The notes below the pieces were generated by a model. That model saw only the letters and a list, made by a program, of their open reading frames with translations, did no database searches and was not told the DNA's origin. A DNA stretch of 64,000 bases from an uncultured Blastocatellia bacterium (GTDB taxonomy: Bacteria > Acidobacteriota > Blastocatellia > Pyrinomonadales > Pyrinomonadaceae), in assembly GCA_946480785.1 (NCBI GenBank), contig CAMLLD010000001.1, positions 124,001-188,000 of the forward strand, written 5' to 3'. A program made the translations under genes and the position numbers. Below are positions 46,001-53,999 of the stretch, piece by piece (the stretch's first letter is position 1; each line of letters begins with the position of its first letter).

Positions 46001-46099
46001 AATCTTCACACGCGCATCAGCGAGATCGACCACACCTCGATCGGTAGGGGAGTTTTCGACGTCACGCCCAAGTGGCCCGTGACCGACACGTTTATCCAT
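43001..46099 (-). CDS. TPR/GAF-like sigma54-dependent activator
   Basis: The 1,032-residue protein carries about ten TPR units (residues about 60-520), a coiled segment, a GAF-like region (about 565-675), and a sigma54 AAA+ domain (about 700-935) with Walker A GESGTGKE (730-737), the sigma54-contact loop GAFTGA (777-782), Walker B TLFLDE (797-802) and the R-finger region REDLYYRLNVIRLRVPPLRER. A Fis-type helix-turn-helix ends it (about 995-1030, GGNISRAARELGLTRRGLYL). It has no receiver domain, so activity is probably set by TPR or GAF ligands. Enhancer-bound hexamers would open sigma54 promoters; one candidate lies before the peptide gene. ATG at 46099. Confidence 0.92.
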   Translation of the reverse strand: MDKRVGHGPLGRDVENSPTDRGVVDLADARVKIRSRVRPTTESLMHELDEIRSLLDQGLSTEAKARLSLLIANARSHASVLALARCALSVTLEQQGHYRDSLAAVSMYETPESRAKLDDETASYLRVQIGLAYNYNGDHPKAIAMLKSTLRDYAESGSVNTGHIYAALSRVYRTISEYPIARDYAQRALESFRQSGDWRGLAESYFGVGVADIHEGNYESGLDNLDQALKLIGDRPAAYVLGRTYANMAGACWFLKRPQEGIEHLKKAITYYERTDHKTNAADGYNNLGINLVLIGQWDRAQEALERAFALATEVDERGAKVPMILDSLGELHMLRGDLDQAKDYLSRAVALATENGNKWYAGQALRTLARCYLAIADPAKALAKAQEALALAEGIGDRQAICESRLIAAESYLQTRDLDECSRELQFVSEQTTDSATDLGFTGEAHRLGGMLDMARHDAASAAQHFGSSVSIFDLLGDRYRAARAHLELGRAYATIMPDRAGEHLSRALNTFRDLGARLDLSRAEEELRDLARSTPERQQEQSALTQLLTLRLAEAVASRELLLRELAAVMRQETGAQRVMITEKGERNEPRIVIAMGCTPAESVKIAVDLHNLDDDHARERYAKKNDAELIPLKSSNAPPALMYLAPRNRSTLPKGVALEPLLRVVELGMDVCALRAGAQKSGSHEHSDELAGTSLMPGFIHSSPAMTQLVEEVHKIRSSDVTVLVTGESGTGKELVARAIHAISSRRAKVFVPFNCTAVPKELSEGYLFGYRRGAFTGAISDSQGVIRTAAGGTLFLDEVGDLPLDVQPKLLRFLQEGEIQPLGEQRPSKVDVRIIAATNTDLEDMVAQGRFREDLYYRLNVIRLRVPPLRERRSEIPTIVNYYVNHYSAKFGRKDIQITPQAVDLLMVSDWPGNVRQLCNEIQRTVARAEDGAIIKPEHLSPELKRTSSPTTPTTAASIATLPSLSSQGPGGTLADALAEVERRMISDALRRHGGNISRAARELGLTRRGLYLKLERHELSVSASKAG

Positions 46100-46416
46100 T
46101 TAGTACCTATAAAAGTTCAATCGAGTGGACTTTTCATTACGCTTTGGTGTTGGGAGGGAACCGCCTCACGTACTTCAGCCTATGCTTTCGCCGCGCGACT
46201 GAGTTATTCGTGCTGAATTTAACACATGAGACGGATTGCGTACAGTTTCTTTACGCACAAGCGGGGAAGAAAAGGCGGGCGAGCACGGCCAAACCAGGAG
46301 ACGACAAGTATCAGCAGTCCAAAGAGTTCTGTTGGTTTTACGCGCCTTGACACCCCAAAAGTCGGTCGCTATCATTTCCGTTTCCGTTCGCACCGCGAAC
46401 CGACGCCTAGGGTTAT
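46100..46416. other. Divergent intergenic region between the sigma54 activator and ffh
   Basis: These 317 bases carry the leftward leader of the activator and the rightward promoter and leader of the ffh operon (see 46347-46375). Apart from that promoter I see no clear hairpin or small gene; open frames here lack ribosome-binding sites and homology. A TATAAA-like stretch close to 46107 could belong to the leftward gene but has no paired -35. Confidence 0.4.
46347..46375 (+). promoter_or_regulatory. Strong sigma70-type promoter of the ffh-rplS operon
   Basis: TTGACA (46347-46352, perfect) and TATCAT (46370-46375, two mismatches) are 17 bp apart, the optimal spacing. Transcription would begin near 46382, leaving about 35 bases to the ffh start. 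Being the only good promoter ahead of six tightly spaced genes, it likely serves the whole operon. Confidence 0.65.
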
Positions 46417-47913
46417 ATGTTTGAGTCGCTCTCGGATAAATTAAAGCGCACGCTGAAGAATCTGCGGGGCGAAGGCGTTCTTACAAAGGAGCACGTTGAC
46501 GCGGCGCTGCGCGAGATTCGCCTGGCCTTATTAGAGGCCGACGTCAACTATAAAGTCGCGAAAGACTTTATCGCTTCAGTTCAGCAGAAGGCGGAAGGGC
46601 AGCAAGTTTGGCAGGAGCTCAAGCCGTCGGAGCAGGTCGTAAAGATCGTCTTCGATGAACTCGTTGAGCTACTCGGCGGCCAATCTTCGCGCCTTGTTTT
46701 TACAAAACAGATTCCGAATACGGTGATGGTGGTCGGGCTGCAGGGCTCGGGTAAAACCACGTCCACCGGAAAAATCGCGCGCTGGTTGGCGAGTAACCAG
46801 GAGCGAAAGCCGCTGCTGCTTTCGGTTGACGTTTATCGCCCGGCTGCACGCGAACAGTTGAAGGTCATCGCCAAGGCGACCGGCCAACAGATCTTTGAAG
46901 ATCCGCAAACCAACGATCCGCTGACGCTCGTGCGCGGCGCGTTGAAGCACGCACAGCAAACCGGCTTCGACACCCTGCTGATCGATACTGCCGGCCGGCT
47001 GCACATCGACGATGAGTTGATGGAAGAGCTGGTCAAGATTAAGAACGAGACTCATCCGGTCGAGACGTTGTTCGTGGCGGACGCGATGACGGGCCAGGAC
47101 GCGGTTCGTTCGGCTGAAGAGTTTCACCGGCGCGTCGGCATCACGGGCGTGATTCTGACGAAGATGGACGGCGATGCACGCGGTGGCGCTGCACTTTCGA
47201 TCAAGCAGGTTACCGGGCAGCCGGTGAAGTTTGTCGGCGTCGGCGAGCGTTACGACGCGCTTGAGCCGTTTTTCCCGGACAGAGTCGCGCAACGCATTCT
47301 CGGCATGGGCGATGTTTTGTCGCTGATCGAGGAAGTGCAGGCGAAAGTCGATCAGAGCGAAGCTGAGGCGCAGCTCAAGAAGCTCCAGCAGAACGAGTTC
47401 ACGCTCGACGATTTCCGCTCGCAGTTGCGCCAGGTCAAGAAGCTCGGCTCTTTCTCAAAGATTATGAAGCTCCTGCCCGACCAGCTTCTCGGCGGCATGG
47501 GCATGCCACAGTTGACGGACGAGCAGTCGCAGCAGATGGAGCAGGAGCTGAAACGCACTGAAGCCATCATCGACTCGATGACGTGGGAGGAGCGCAACGA
47601 TCACCGCATCCTGAATGCGAATCGACGGCGTCGCATCGCTCGCGGATCGGGAACAAACGTCGCGCAAGTCAATCAGCTCATCAAGCAGTACGTCGAGATG
47701 CGGCAGATGATGCGACAACTTTCCGGTTCCGGCCTTTTCGGCGGCAGCGGGTTGAAAGGCAAGATGATGCGGAAGATCACGGGGATGCCGGATCTTGGTG
47801 GCTTTGGCGGCGGTGAGGACGGTGAAATGCCCCCCATGCCTTCAATACCTTCGGGGCCGGTTGGGCCATCGAGAAAGAAACTGAAGAAGAAACGAAAGAA
47901 GCGACGACGATAG
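46417..47913 (+). CDS. ffh: Signal recognition particle protein Ffh
   Basis: The 498-residue GTPase binds 4.5S RNA and signal sequences to target membrane proteins. The N domain (1-85, starting MFESLSDKLKRTLKNL) is followed by the G domain with GLQGSGKTTSTGK (about 108-120), DTAGRLHID, and TKMDGDARGG, and then a methionine-rich M domain (about 320-440) with the LLGGMGMPQL and MRQMMRQL segments. The C-terminus is extended by Gly/Met/Pro sequence and a Lys-rich tail (KKLKKKRKKRRR), slightly longer than in most bacteria. It leads the conserved operon with rpsP. Confidence 0.97.
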   Translation: MFESLSDKLKRTLKNLRGEGVLTKEHVDAALREIRLALLEADVNYKVAKDFIASVQQKAEGQQVWQELKPSEQVVKIVFDELVELLGGQSSRLVFTKQIPNTVMVVGLQGSGKTTSTGKIARWLASNQERKPLLLSVDVYRPAAREQLKVIAKATGQQIFEDPQTNDPLTLVRGALKHAQQTGFDTLLIDTAGRLHIDDELMEELVKIKNETHPVETLFVADAMTGQDAVRSAEEFHRRVGITGVILTKMDGDARGGAALSIKQVTGQPVKFVGVGERYDALEPFFPDRVAQRILGMGDVLSLIEEVQAKVDQSEAEAQLKKLQQNEFTLDDFRSQLRQVKKLGSFSKIMKLLPDQLLGGMGMPQLTDEQSQQMEQELKRTEAIIDSMTWEERNDHRILNANRRRRIARGSGTNVAQVNQLIKQYVEMRQMMRQLSGSGLFGGSGLKGKMMRKITGMPDLGGFGGGEDGEMPPMPSIPSGPVGPSRKKLKKKRKKRRR

Positions 47914-47923
47914 GAGAATCAAC

Positions 47924-48187
47924 TTGTTAGCGATTAAGTTAATGCGCACTGGCGCTAAAAAGAGCCCCTCGTACCGAGTGGTGGTCAAAGAGAAGCAGTC
48001 GAAACGCGACGGCGCTTACCTCGAAAACCTCGGCACCTACAATCCGACGCGCAATCCGGCGGAGATCAAGTTGAATCTCGAACGAGTCAACTACTGGATC
48101 GAAAAGGGCGCGCAACCGACTGACACGGTCAGCCGCCTGATCAAAGCCAGCACAAAGGCCGAGAAAGCCGCCGCCGTCGAAGCGTAA
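47924..48187 (+). CDS. rpsP: 30S ribosomal protein S16 (TTG start)
   Basis: The 87-residue protein contains the S16 core MLAIKLMRTGAKKSPSYRVV at its N-terminus and EKGAQPTDTVSRLI later. The normal S16 start (MxxIRLxRxG) demands the TTG at 47924, supported by TAGGAGA six to eight bases before it; the next ATG (47942) would remove the first strand. Use of TTG may limit expression. It lies ten bases downstream of ffh. Confidence 0.95.
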   Translation: MLAIKLMRTGAKKSPSYRVVVKEKQSKRDGAYLENLGTYNPTRNPAEIKLNLERVNYWIEKGAQPTDTVSRLIKASTKAEKAAAVEA

Positions 48188-48232
48188 ACCCAAGCAGTCT
48201 CTTACTGAACGGAAGTCTCTTCTACTAAAACC

Positions 48233-48466
48233 ATGCGCGATGCCATCGAGATGATTGTGAAGTCGCTGGTCGACGACAAAGAGACTGTGGATGTTCGCGA
48301 AGTCGAGCAGCGCAACGGCGCCACGCTGATTGAAGTGCGGGTCGCGCCGGAAGACATCGGCAAGATTATCGGTAAGCAAGGGCGCACGATACGCGCTCTC
48401 AGATCTTTGGCAAGAATCGCCGGCACGAAACAGAATCGACGCTACCTCCTGGAAATCGTGGAGTGA
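48233..48466 (+). CDS. khpA: KH-domain RNA-binding protein KhpA
   Basis: The 77-residue protein is almost entirely a KH domain, with the GxxG loop in DIGKIIGKQGRTIRAL. KhpA proteins bind RNA, often together with KhpB, and affect envelope and division genes in Gram-positives. It sits at its usual place between rpsP and rimM. Its TGA (48464-48466) overlaps the region just ahead of rimM, implying coupling. Confidence 0.93.
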   Translation: MRDAIEMIVKSLVDDKETVDVREVEQRNGATLIEVRVAPEDIGKIIGKQGRTIRALRSLARIAGTKQNRRYLLEIVE

Positions 48467-48471
48467 GTCAG

Positions 48472-49002
48472 ATGGCGGAGAGCGGCGCGGATGATTTGGT
48501 CGTGATCGCTCGAGCAGTGCGGACTCACGGACTCAAAGGCGAGATCGTCGCCGAGCTTTTGACTGATTTCCCCGAGCGCTTCGAAGATCTCGACGAGTTG
48601 ATTCTGGTTTCTCCCGCGGGCGAACGAAAGTTGGGCCAACTGGAGGCCCACTGGTTCCAAAAGGATCGCGTCGTGTTAAAGCTCGCAGGTTATGACGACG
48701 TCGATCGCGCGAAGGAATTGGTCGGTTACGACTTCGCCGTTCCCGAAGCGGATCGAGTGCCGCTCGAAGAAGACGAGTTTTACGACTGGGAACTCGAAGG
48801 CTGCACCGTCAGGGCTGGCGATGGAAACATCGGCGAGGTTCGTTCGGTAATGCGCACCGGCGGCGCCGCACCGGTATTGGTTGTTGCGGATGATTCGGGT
48901 ACCGAACGACTGGTTCCGCTGGCCGCGGAGATCGTCGTCAGTATCGACAAAGCGACAAGGGTGATTTTGATAGACCCGCCCGAAGGGTTACTGGATCTTT
49001 GA
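48472..49002 (+). CDS. rimM: Ribosome maturation factor RimM
   Basis: The 176-residue protein has the N-terminal RimM beta-barrel (VVIARAVRTHGLKGEIVAEL) and the C-terminal PRC-barrel (YDWELEGCTVRAGDGNIGEV, GTERLVPLAAEIVVSID). It assists maturation of the 30S head with S19. I place the start at the ATG 48472, eight bases after GGAG; a GTG at 48463 would overlap khpA by four bases and is also possible. Confidence 0.94.
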   Translation: MAESGADDLVVIARAVRTHGLKGEIVAELLTDFPERFEDLDELILVSPAGERKLGQLEAHWFQKDRVVLKLAGYDDVDRAKELVGYDFAVPEADRVPLEEDEFYDWELEGCTVRAGDGNIGEVRSVMRTGGAAPVLVVADDSGTERLVPLAAEIVVSIDKATRVILIDPPEGLLDL

Positions 49003-49005
49003 GCG

Positions 49006-49728
49006 ATGTTACGGTTCGATATCATCACGATTTTCCCCGAGTTTTTCCGCGAAGCAATTGATTGCGGAATCGTGAGACGAGCGCGTAACGTCGGGCTGGT
49101 TGAGATAACCGCCCACGACCTGCGGCAGTGGACCACGGACAAGCATCACGTCGTTGACGACCGGCCGTTCGGCGGCGGTGATGGGATGGTGCTGAAGCCG
49201 GAGCCAATCTTCGCCGGTGTTGAAGCACTGACCGGTGCGACAAGACGCGAAGACTTGCCGGCGAAAACTCGCGTGGTTCTGTTGTCAGCGCAAGGTGAGG
49301 TTTTCTCGCAGTCGTTGGCCCAGGATCTTTCAAAAGCCGCATCGCACCTCGTGCTTTTGTGCGGCCGTTACGAAGGCGTCGACGAACGCGTTTCGGAAGC
49401 GCTCGTCACCGATGAGATTTCGATCGGTGATTACGTTTTGTCTGGCGGCGAACCGGCGGCGATGGTCGTGATCGACGCGATGGTTCGCTTGTTACCGGGC
49501 GCGTTGGGGAGCGAGACGTCGGCAGTTTACGAATCGTTTTCCGAAGGACTGCTGGATTACCCGCAGTACACGCGGCCACCCGAGTTTCGCGGCATGAAGG
49601 TGCCGGAAGTTTTGTTGAGCGGAAATCACGCAGAGATCGCCCGTTGGCGTAAAGAGGCTGCGATTGAGAAGACGCGGCGCAAACGCCCGGATTTGTTGAA
49701 GGAGCATCACAATGAACCGTTTGGATAA
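49006..49728 (+). CDS. trmD: tRNA (guanine-37-N1) methyltransferase
   Basis: The 240-residue enzyme methylates G37 of tRNAs and uses a trefoil-knot SAM site. [14 protein letters not shown] begins it; the knot segments [48 protein letters not shown] and [14 protein letters not shown] are all intact. It starts three bases after rimM and its tail overlaps rplS by 17 bp. Confidence 0.97.
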   Translation: MLRFDIITIFPEFFREAIDCGIVRRARNVGLVEITAHDLRQWTTDKHHVVDDRPFGGGDGMVLKPEPIFAGVEALTGATRREDLPAKTRVVLLSAQGEVFSQSLAQDLSKAASHLVLLCGRYEGVDERVSEALVTDEISIGDYVLSGGEPAAMVVIDAMVRLLPGALGSETSAVYESFSEGLLDYPQYTRPPEFRGMKVPEVLLSGNHAEIARWRKEAAIEKTRRKRPDLLKEHHNEPFG

Positions 49729-50107
49729 AGTCGAACAGAACCAATTAAGAAAAAACATTCCGGCGTTTCAGCCGGGCGATACGGTCCGCGTCCACGTCCG
49801 GATCAAAGAATCCGAAACCAAAGAGAGATTGCAGGCTTTCGAGGGCGTCGTGATTGCGCGCAAGCATGGCGGCGCGCGTGAGACCATCACGGTGCGCAAG
49901 ACGAGTTTCGGCGTCGGCGTCGAAAGAATTTTTCCGTTGCACGCAACCATCATCGACCACATCGATCTGGTCAAACGAGGACGCGTCCGCCGCGCCAAGC
50001 TCTACTATCTGCGCGGACTGCGGGGCAAAGCCGCACGTATTCGCGAGCGCGATACGCGCGGTCAGCAGAACGACGACACGCAGGCCGCGGCTGCAAAGGG
50101 CAAGTAA
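49712..50107 (+). CDS. rplS: 50S ribosomal protein L19
   Basis: The 131-residue protein shows the L19 core [49 protein letters not shown] and [18 protein letters not shown], followed by a polar extension of about 15 residues. AAGGAG lies eight bases before the ATG at 49712, inside trmD. Sequence and order are as in most bacteria. Confidence 0.96.
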   Translation: MNRLDKVEQNQLRKNIPAFQPGDTVRVHVRIKESETKERLQAFEGVVIARKHGGARETITVRKTSFGVGVERIFPLHATIIDHIDLVKRGRVRRAKLYYLRGLRGKAARIRERDTRGQQNDDTQAAAAKGK

Positions 50108-50160
50108 ATCTCCTCCGCGCTCGTTGACTCTAAACAAAATAGTGAGACGGGAGAAACCGA

Positions 50161-51303
50161 TTGCGGATCGCAATCGATGCTCATTCTGTGGGGGCGAAGC
50201 TCGGAGGTAACGAAAGCTACGCCCTCAACCTGATCGAAGCGCTCGCGCAGGTCGATCGCGTTAACGATTACACTCTCTACGTCACCACTGCCGAAGCCTA
50301 CGATCGCTTTCAGCAACGCTGGCCCAACTTTAAGGTTCATCGCACACTTCCGCACACGCCCTTAATCAGAATTCCACTGACTCTCAGCGCCGAACTTCGC
50401 AAACATCCCGTCGACGTGCTGCACGTGCAATTCACTGCGCCGCCGTTCTGTCCGTGTCCCGTCGTCGTGAGCATTCACGATTTGTCTTTCGAGCACTTGC
50501 CGCAAACTTTCAATCGTCGCAGTCGAACGCAGTTGCGCCTGACGGTGCGGCATTCCGCCCGCCGCGCAACGAAGATCCTGACACTTTCCGAGCACACGCG
50601 CCGCGACGTGATCGATACCTACGGCATTGACGCCGAAAAAGTCACTGCGATTCCACTCGCCGCGCCCGCGCATTTTGGTCCGGTGGCGAGTGATAAGGAA
50701 CTTCAACGAGTGCGACACACTTACGGGATAGAGGACGACTACGTTTTGACGGTCGGTTCTATTCAGCCCCGCAAAAATCTGGTGCGCTTGATTAAAGCTT
50801 ACGCAGCGTTCCGAGGCGCTCATTCAAGTAACAGATGCCCCAAACTCGTCATAGTAGGTAAATGTGCCTGGTTGTATGACGAGACCTTGCGGGCACTTGA
50901 AGAAACGGGCGTTAGAGATTCAGTCGTCCTGACAGGTTACGTGCCCGAGTCGGATCTGCCGGCGCTCTATTCCGGCGCGCTCTGTTTTGTTTACCCGTCT
51001 TATTTCGAAGGCTTTGGTTTGCCACCGCTCGAAGCCATGAAGTGTGGCGCGCCCGTGATTGTGGGAAACGCTACCAGCTTGCCGGAAGTGGTCGGAGATG
51101 CTGCTCTGAAAGTCGATCCGTTCGACGTTTCCGGGATCGCAACCGCCATGGACCAGTTAATAAACAATTCGGAACTGCGACGCGAATTGAGCCTCAAGGG
51201 CCAGGCGCGAGCGAAAATGTTTGACTGGAACGACACTGCTCGGCGAACATTGGCGGTCTACGAGCAGGTCCATCGAACGTCATACCAAACAGCGGCCGGT
51301 TAA
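50161..51303 (+). CDS. GT4 glycosyltransferase (TTG start)
   Basis: The 380-residue GT-B enzyme starts with a TTG at 50161 preceded by GGGAGAA; the sequence MRIAIDAHSVGAKLGGNESY is the usual family beginning. The C-terminal half has TVGSIQPRKNLVRLIKAY, the loop YPSYFEGFGLPPLEAMKCG with the E-x7-E motif and SLPEVVGDAAL. It should transfer a nucleotide-activated sugar to a glycan. It follows rplS by 53 bases with no terminator, so it may share the ffh operon transcript. Confidence 0.9.
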   Translation: MRIAIDAHSVGAKLGGNESYALNLIEALAQVDRVNDYTLYVTTAEAYDRFQQRWPNFKVHRTLPHTPLIRIPLTLSAELRKHPVDVLHVQFTAPPFCPCPVVVSIHDLSFEHLPQTFNRRSRTQLRLTVRHSARRATKILTLSEHTRRDVIDTYGIDAEKVTAIPLAAPAHFGPVASDKELQRVRHTYGIEDDYVLTVGSIQPRKNLVRLIKAYAAFRGAHSSNRCPKLVIVGKCAWLYDETLRALEETGVRDSVVLTGYVPESDLPALYSGALCFVYPSYFEGFGLPPLEAMKCGAPVIVGNATSLPEVVGDAALKVDPFDVSGIATAMDQLINNSELRRELSLKGQARAKMFDWNDTARRTLAVYEQVHRTSYQTAAG

Positions 51304-51309
51304 CGACAA

Positions 51310-52470
51310 ATGCGCATCGCAATCCTGGGAACCCGAGGTATTCCGGCAAGCTACGGCGGCTTTGAGACTTTCGCCGAGCACCTTTCCACACGTCTCGTCG
51401 CGCGCGGCCATGAAGTGACCGTTTATTGCCGTTCGCACTACGTTTCACCGCGACAATTGGAATACCACGGCGTGCGGCTCGAAGTGCTGCCGACGATCAG
51501 GCATAAATACTTCGACACAGTGGCCCACACGTTTTTGTCCGCGCTCCACGCGGTCTCGCGCCGTTTCGACGCGGCGCTGATCTGCAACGCCGCGAATGCG
51601 CCTTTCAGCCCGATCCTCAGGTTTACGGGAACTCCAGTCGCCATCAACGTCGACGGGCTCGAACACAAACGCAAGAAGTGGGGCTGGCTGGGACGTCGTT
51701 ATTACCGGTTCGCAGAATATATCTCGACGGTTTTGCCCAACGAGATGGTGACCGACGCGCAGGTCATTCAGGACTACTACCAGGCACGTCACAATGCGCC
51801 CTCGACGATGATCGCCTATGGCAGCGAAGTGGAACGCCGTCCCGATCGCGAACTAGTGCGCAAGTGGCGTGTGGAACCGAACCGGTATGTGTTGTACGTC
51901 TCACGGCTCGAGCCGGAAAACAACGCACACCTCGTCATTGAGGCCTTTAAGAAGGTCCGCACTGCCTACCGGCTGCTGATCGTCGGCGATGCGCCGTACG
52001 CGGAGAGTTACATCAGCAGTTTGAAAGCCCAAGCCCGCGGTGACAAACGCATCATCTTCACCGGATTCGTGTTCGGGCAGGATTATCGCGCATTGCAGCA
52101 AAATGCCTATTGTTATGTTCACGCCACGGAGGTTGGCGGAACACACCCCGCGCTGCTCGAAGCAATGGGTTACGGGAACTGCGTGCTGACGCTCGCAACG
52201 CCGGAAAACATCGAGGTCGTCGGTGACGCCGGCGTGCCTTACGCCGACGAATTCGACCTCGCCGAGAAATTACAGCGCGTCTTGCGAGACGGTTCGCTGG
52301 TCCAGGCCTACCGGAACCGGGCCCAGCTTCGTGTTCGGACGCACTACGACTGGGAAACGGTGGTGGACCAATACGAGCAGCTTTTCGCGCGGATGTGCGG
52401 CCAGACAGTGGCCGAGCCGGAAAAACCCGCGCTCGTGGCGGTCTCCTCCGAAGTCTCAACCAAAGCTTAA
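51310..52470 (+). CDS. GT4 glycosyltransferase with DUF1972 N-terminus
   Basis: The 386-residue protein begins MRIAILGTRGIPASYGGFET, the DUF1972 signature seen in rhamnosyl- and related transferases. The C-terminal GT4 region holds VSRLEPENNAHLVIEAF, IIFTGFVFGQDYRALQQNA and EVGGTHPALLEAMGYGNCVL with its conserved glutamates. It probably works with the preceding GT4 enzyme on the same surface glycan. ATG at 51310, six bases after the preceding stop. The last 20 residues are low-complexity. Confidence 0.9.
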   Translation: MRIAILGTRGIPASYGGFETFAEHLSTRLVARGHEVTVYCRSHYVSPRQLEYHGVRLEVLPTIRHKYFDTVAHTFLSALHAVSRRFDAALICNAANAPFSPILRFTGTPVAINVDGLEHKRKKWGWLGRRYYRFAEYISTVLPNEMVTDAQVIQDYYQARHNAPSTMIAYGSEVERRPDRELVRKWRVEPNRYVLYVSRLEPENNAHLVIEAFKKVRTAYRLLIVGDAPYAESYISSLKAQARGDKRIIFTGFVFGQDYRALQQNAYCYVHATEVGGTHPALLEAMGYGNCVLTLATPENIEVVGDAGVPYADEFDLAEKLQRVLRDGSLVQAYRNRAQLRVRTHYDWETVVDQYEQLFARMCGQTVAEPEKPALVAVSSEVSTKA

Positions 52471-52801
52471 AGAAAACCAGGCGTTAAAAAGAGGGGTGCC
52501 CCGCCGATTCGTTAAGAACTGGCGGGGCAAAGCGTTAAAGGGCAGGGTTCGGGCAAAAACAAGGGTGGCAATTCCAAAGCATGAGAACCACTCAACAGTG
52601 CGAACGGTTCTTTCGGGCGGTGCGTATTGCGGGCAAAAATAACGGTAATAAAATAGCTATTGAACGCACTCAACCTAATTGGCACCCACAATTTCAAACA
52701 TCCAAACAGCGTTGCTAGTTATGATGTGTGAGGAATTATACGGATTGTTTGTAACCTGTCAAGAACATTATTAACTTTTTCGCAAAAAATTTGTGACAGC
52801 T
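52471..52801. other. Convergent intergenic region, AT-rich, with one strong stem-loop
   Basis: These 331 bases lie between two convergent operons. A GC-rich stem-loop occupies 52497-52529. Past it the DNA becomes strongly AT-rich, with poly-A/T patches and a weak CTGTCA/TGACAG dyad (52756-52799). I see no ORF with a ribosome-binding site and no promoter worth calling. Confidence 0.4.
52497..52529. terminator. Stem-loop, possible bidirectional terminator
   Basis: TGCCCCGCC (52497-52505) and GGCGGGGCA (52521-52529) form a 9-bp perfect GC-rich stem with a 15-nt loop, 26 bases after the GT4 stop codon. Rightward there is no T-run. Leftward, CCCCTCTTTTT follows, giving a weak T-run 6 bases from the stem. 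Termination is plausible in both directions but not certain. Confidence 0.5.
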
Positions 52802-53998
52802 TCACTTGCTGCCGCGTGCCTGAGCCAGCCGAGCCGCTTGGCGGCGCACTGTTTCGGAGACGTTTCGATTCTGAGTAATGCCGAGGAGGTCCTTCGTCCG
52901 GATTCGCGGGAGGATGTTCATGACCGTCGGAATGGGTGTCCGAGGGTTGCGGGCCAGGTTGTGAATGATCGGGTAATTGCGCGCCCAGCCGCGGTTCATC
53001 GAAATCAGCCGCAGCACCTCGTCGGACACGGTGCGCATTGCGGCGATATTCTCGACTTCCTGTTCGGTGATGCGTGGATTGTTCACGACTGCCGAGCAGA
53101 CCACCTTGTTTGAGTCACGGACCAGGATGCCGCGCGCCTCACGGTCGCCTTTCATGGCGAGCTTCATCCGGTCTTTCGTGTTCATGAACATGATGCGGCG
53201 GATTAGCGAAACGCGTTCGGCGCTGACTTCGCCCGATTCGAGCCGTTCCTGCTCCAGAATCCGTTGCGCGTTTGCCGCGCTTTGTTCGGCAGTTTCGGAA
53301 ACCAGGTCGGCGTAGCGTTCCGCCGGCAGCCAGCTATCGTCGATGTCGTCGTCGAGGACTTCGATGTGTTGGGCGATCAGCCACGCATCGTCGAGCGTCA
53401 ATTCGCCTGCGGGCGTGCTGAGCTCGGCGGTTTCGAAAAACTCGGCGGCGGCAGTTTCGCCGCGGGCGCGAAGCTCGTCGGCAATTTGACGCGCACCGCG
53501 TTCTTTTTCGAAAAACTCTTTGCGTGTTTCGCGAGCGCGCCGCTCGGCGTCACCGGTCCGAGCGGGATTCGCGAGGATGGCTTCGATGATTTCGGGCGCG
53601 CGCACCAGGCGCTGCTGGTTGATGGTGATTAATTCGAGCAGTGGACCATGGGCCGTTTCGGCTGCGAGTTTGGCGAGTGCAGCGTCTGGCGTGTTCGCGT
53701 TGAGAATGGTCGCTTCGTAAAGCTGGAGCATCGCGTCGGGCTGCGTTGCTAGATAAGCGAGCACGCTCGGCGGCGTGTCTTCAGCTGAGGCAGCGATCAA
53801 GAGATCTTCCGGTGTTTCGGATTTGAGGGTTTCTTTCGCGGCCGCCGCGATTTCAGCGTCGCTGCTTTCGGCGAGAGCTACGAGGATCTCGAGCAGCTCA
53901 TTCTGCTGGAGCGGCAACATGCCGCGCGCCGCTGCCAGACGGGCCGGCTGCGGCGCTTTACCACTGATGATTGCTTGAACGACGGGGTTTGAACTCAA
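52802..53998 (-). CDS. Conserved hypothetical HEAT-like helical protein
   Basis: The 398-residue protein is helical with an acidic first half (ETPEDLLIAASAEDTPP, ANTPDAALAKLAAETAHG), and a better-conserved-looking C-terminal half with KDRMKLAMKGDREARGILVRD and ARNPRTPIPTVMNILPRI. The pattern of short helix pairs with NxPxxP-type turns resembles HEAT or leucine-rich variant repeats. No catalytic motif is visible. A TTG start at 53998 lies two bases after the secA stop; an internal ATG about 26 codons later is possible. It is likely cotranscribed with secA. I do not recognise the family. Confidence 0.65.
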   Translation of the reverse strand: MSSNPVVQAIISGKAPQPARLAAARGMLPLQQNELLEILVALAESSDAEIAAAAKETLKSETPEDLLIAASAEDTPPSVLAYLATQPDAMLQLYEATILNANTPDAALAKLAAETAHGPLLELITINQQRLVRAPEIIEAILANPARTGDAERRARETRKEFFEKERGARQIADELRARGETAAAEFFETAELSTPAGELTLDDAWLIAQHIEVLDDDIDDSWLPAERYADLVSETAEQSAANAQRILEQERLESGEVSAERVSLIRRIMFMNTKDRMKLAMKGDREARGILVRDSNKVVCSAVVNNPRITEQEVENIAAMRTVSDEVLRLISMNRGWARNYPIIHNLARNPRTPIPTVMNILPRIRTKDLLGITQNRNVSETVRRQAARLAQARGSK

Positions 53999-53999
53999 A

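Noticed and set aside
46072..46350. Rightward ORF of 92 codons between the sigma54 activator and ffh
   Set aside because: It begins inside the activator gene, lacks a ribosome-binding site and overlaps the promoter region of ffh.
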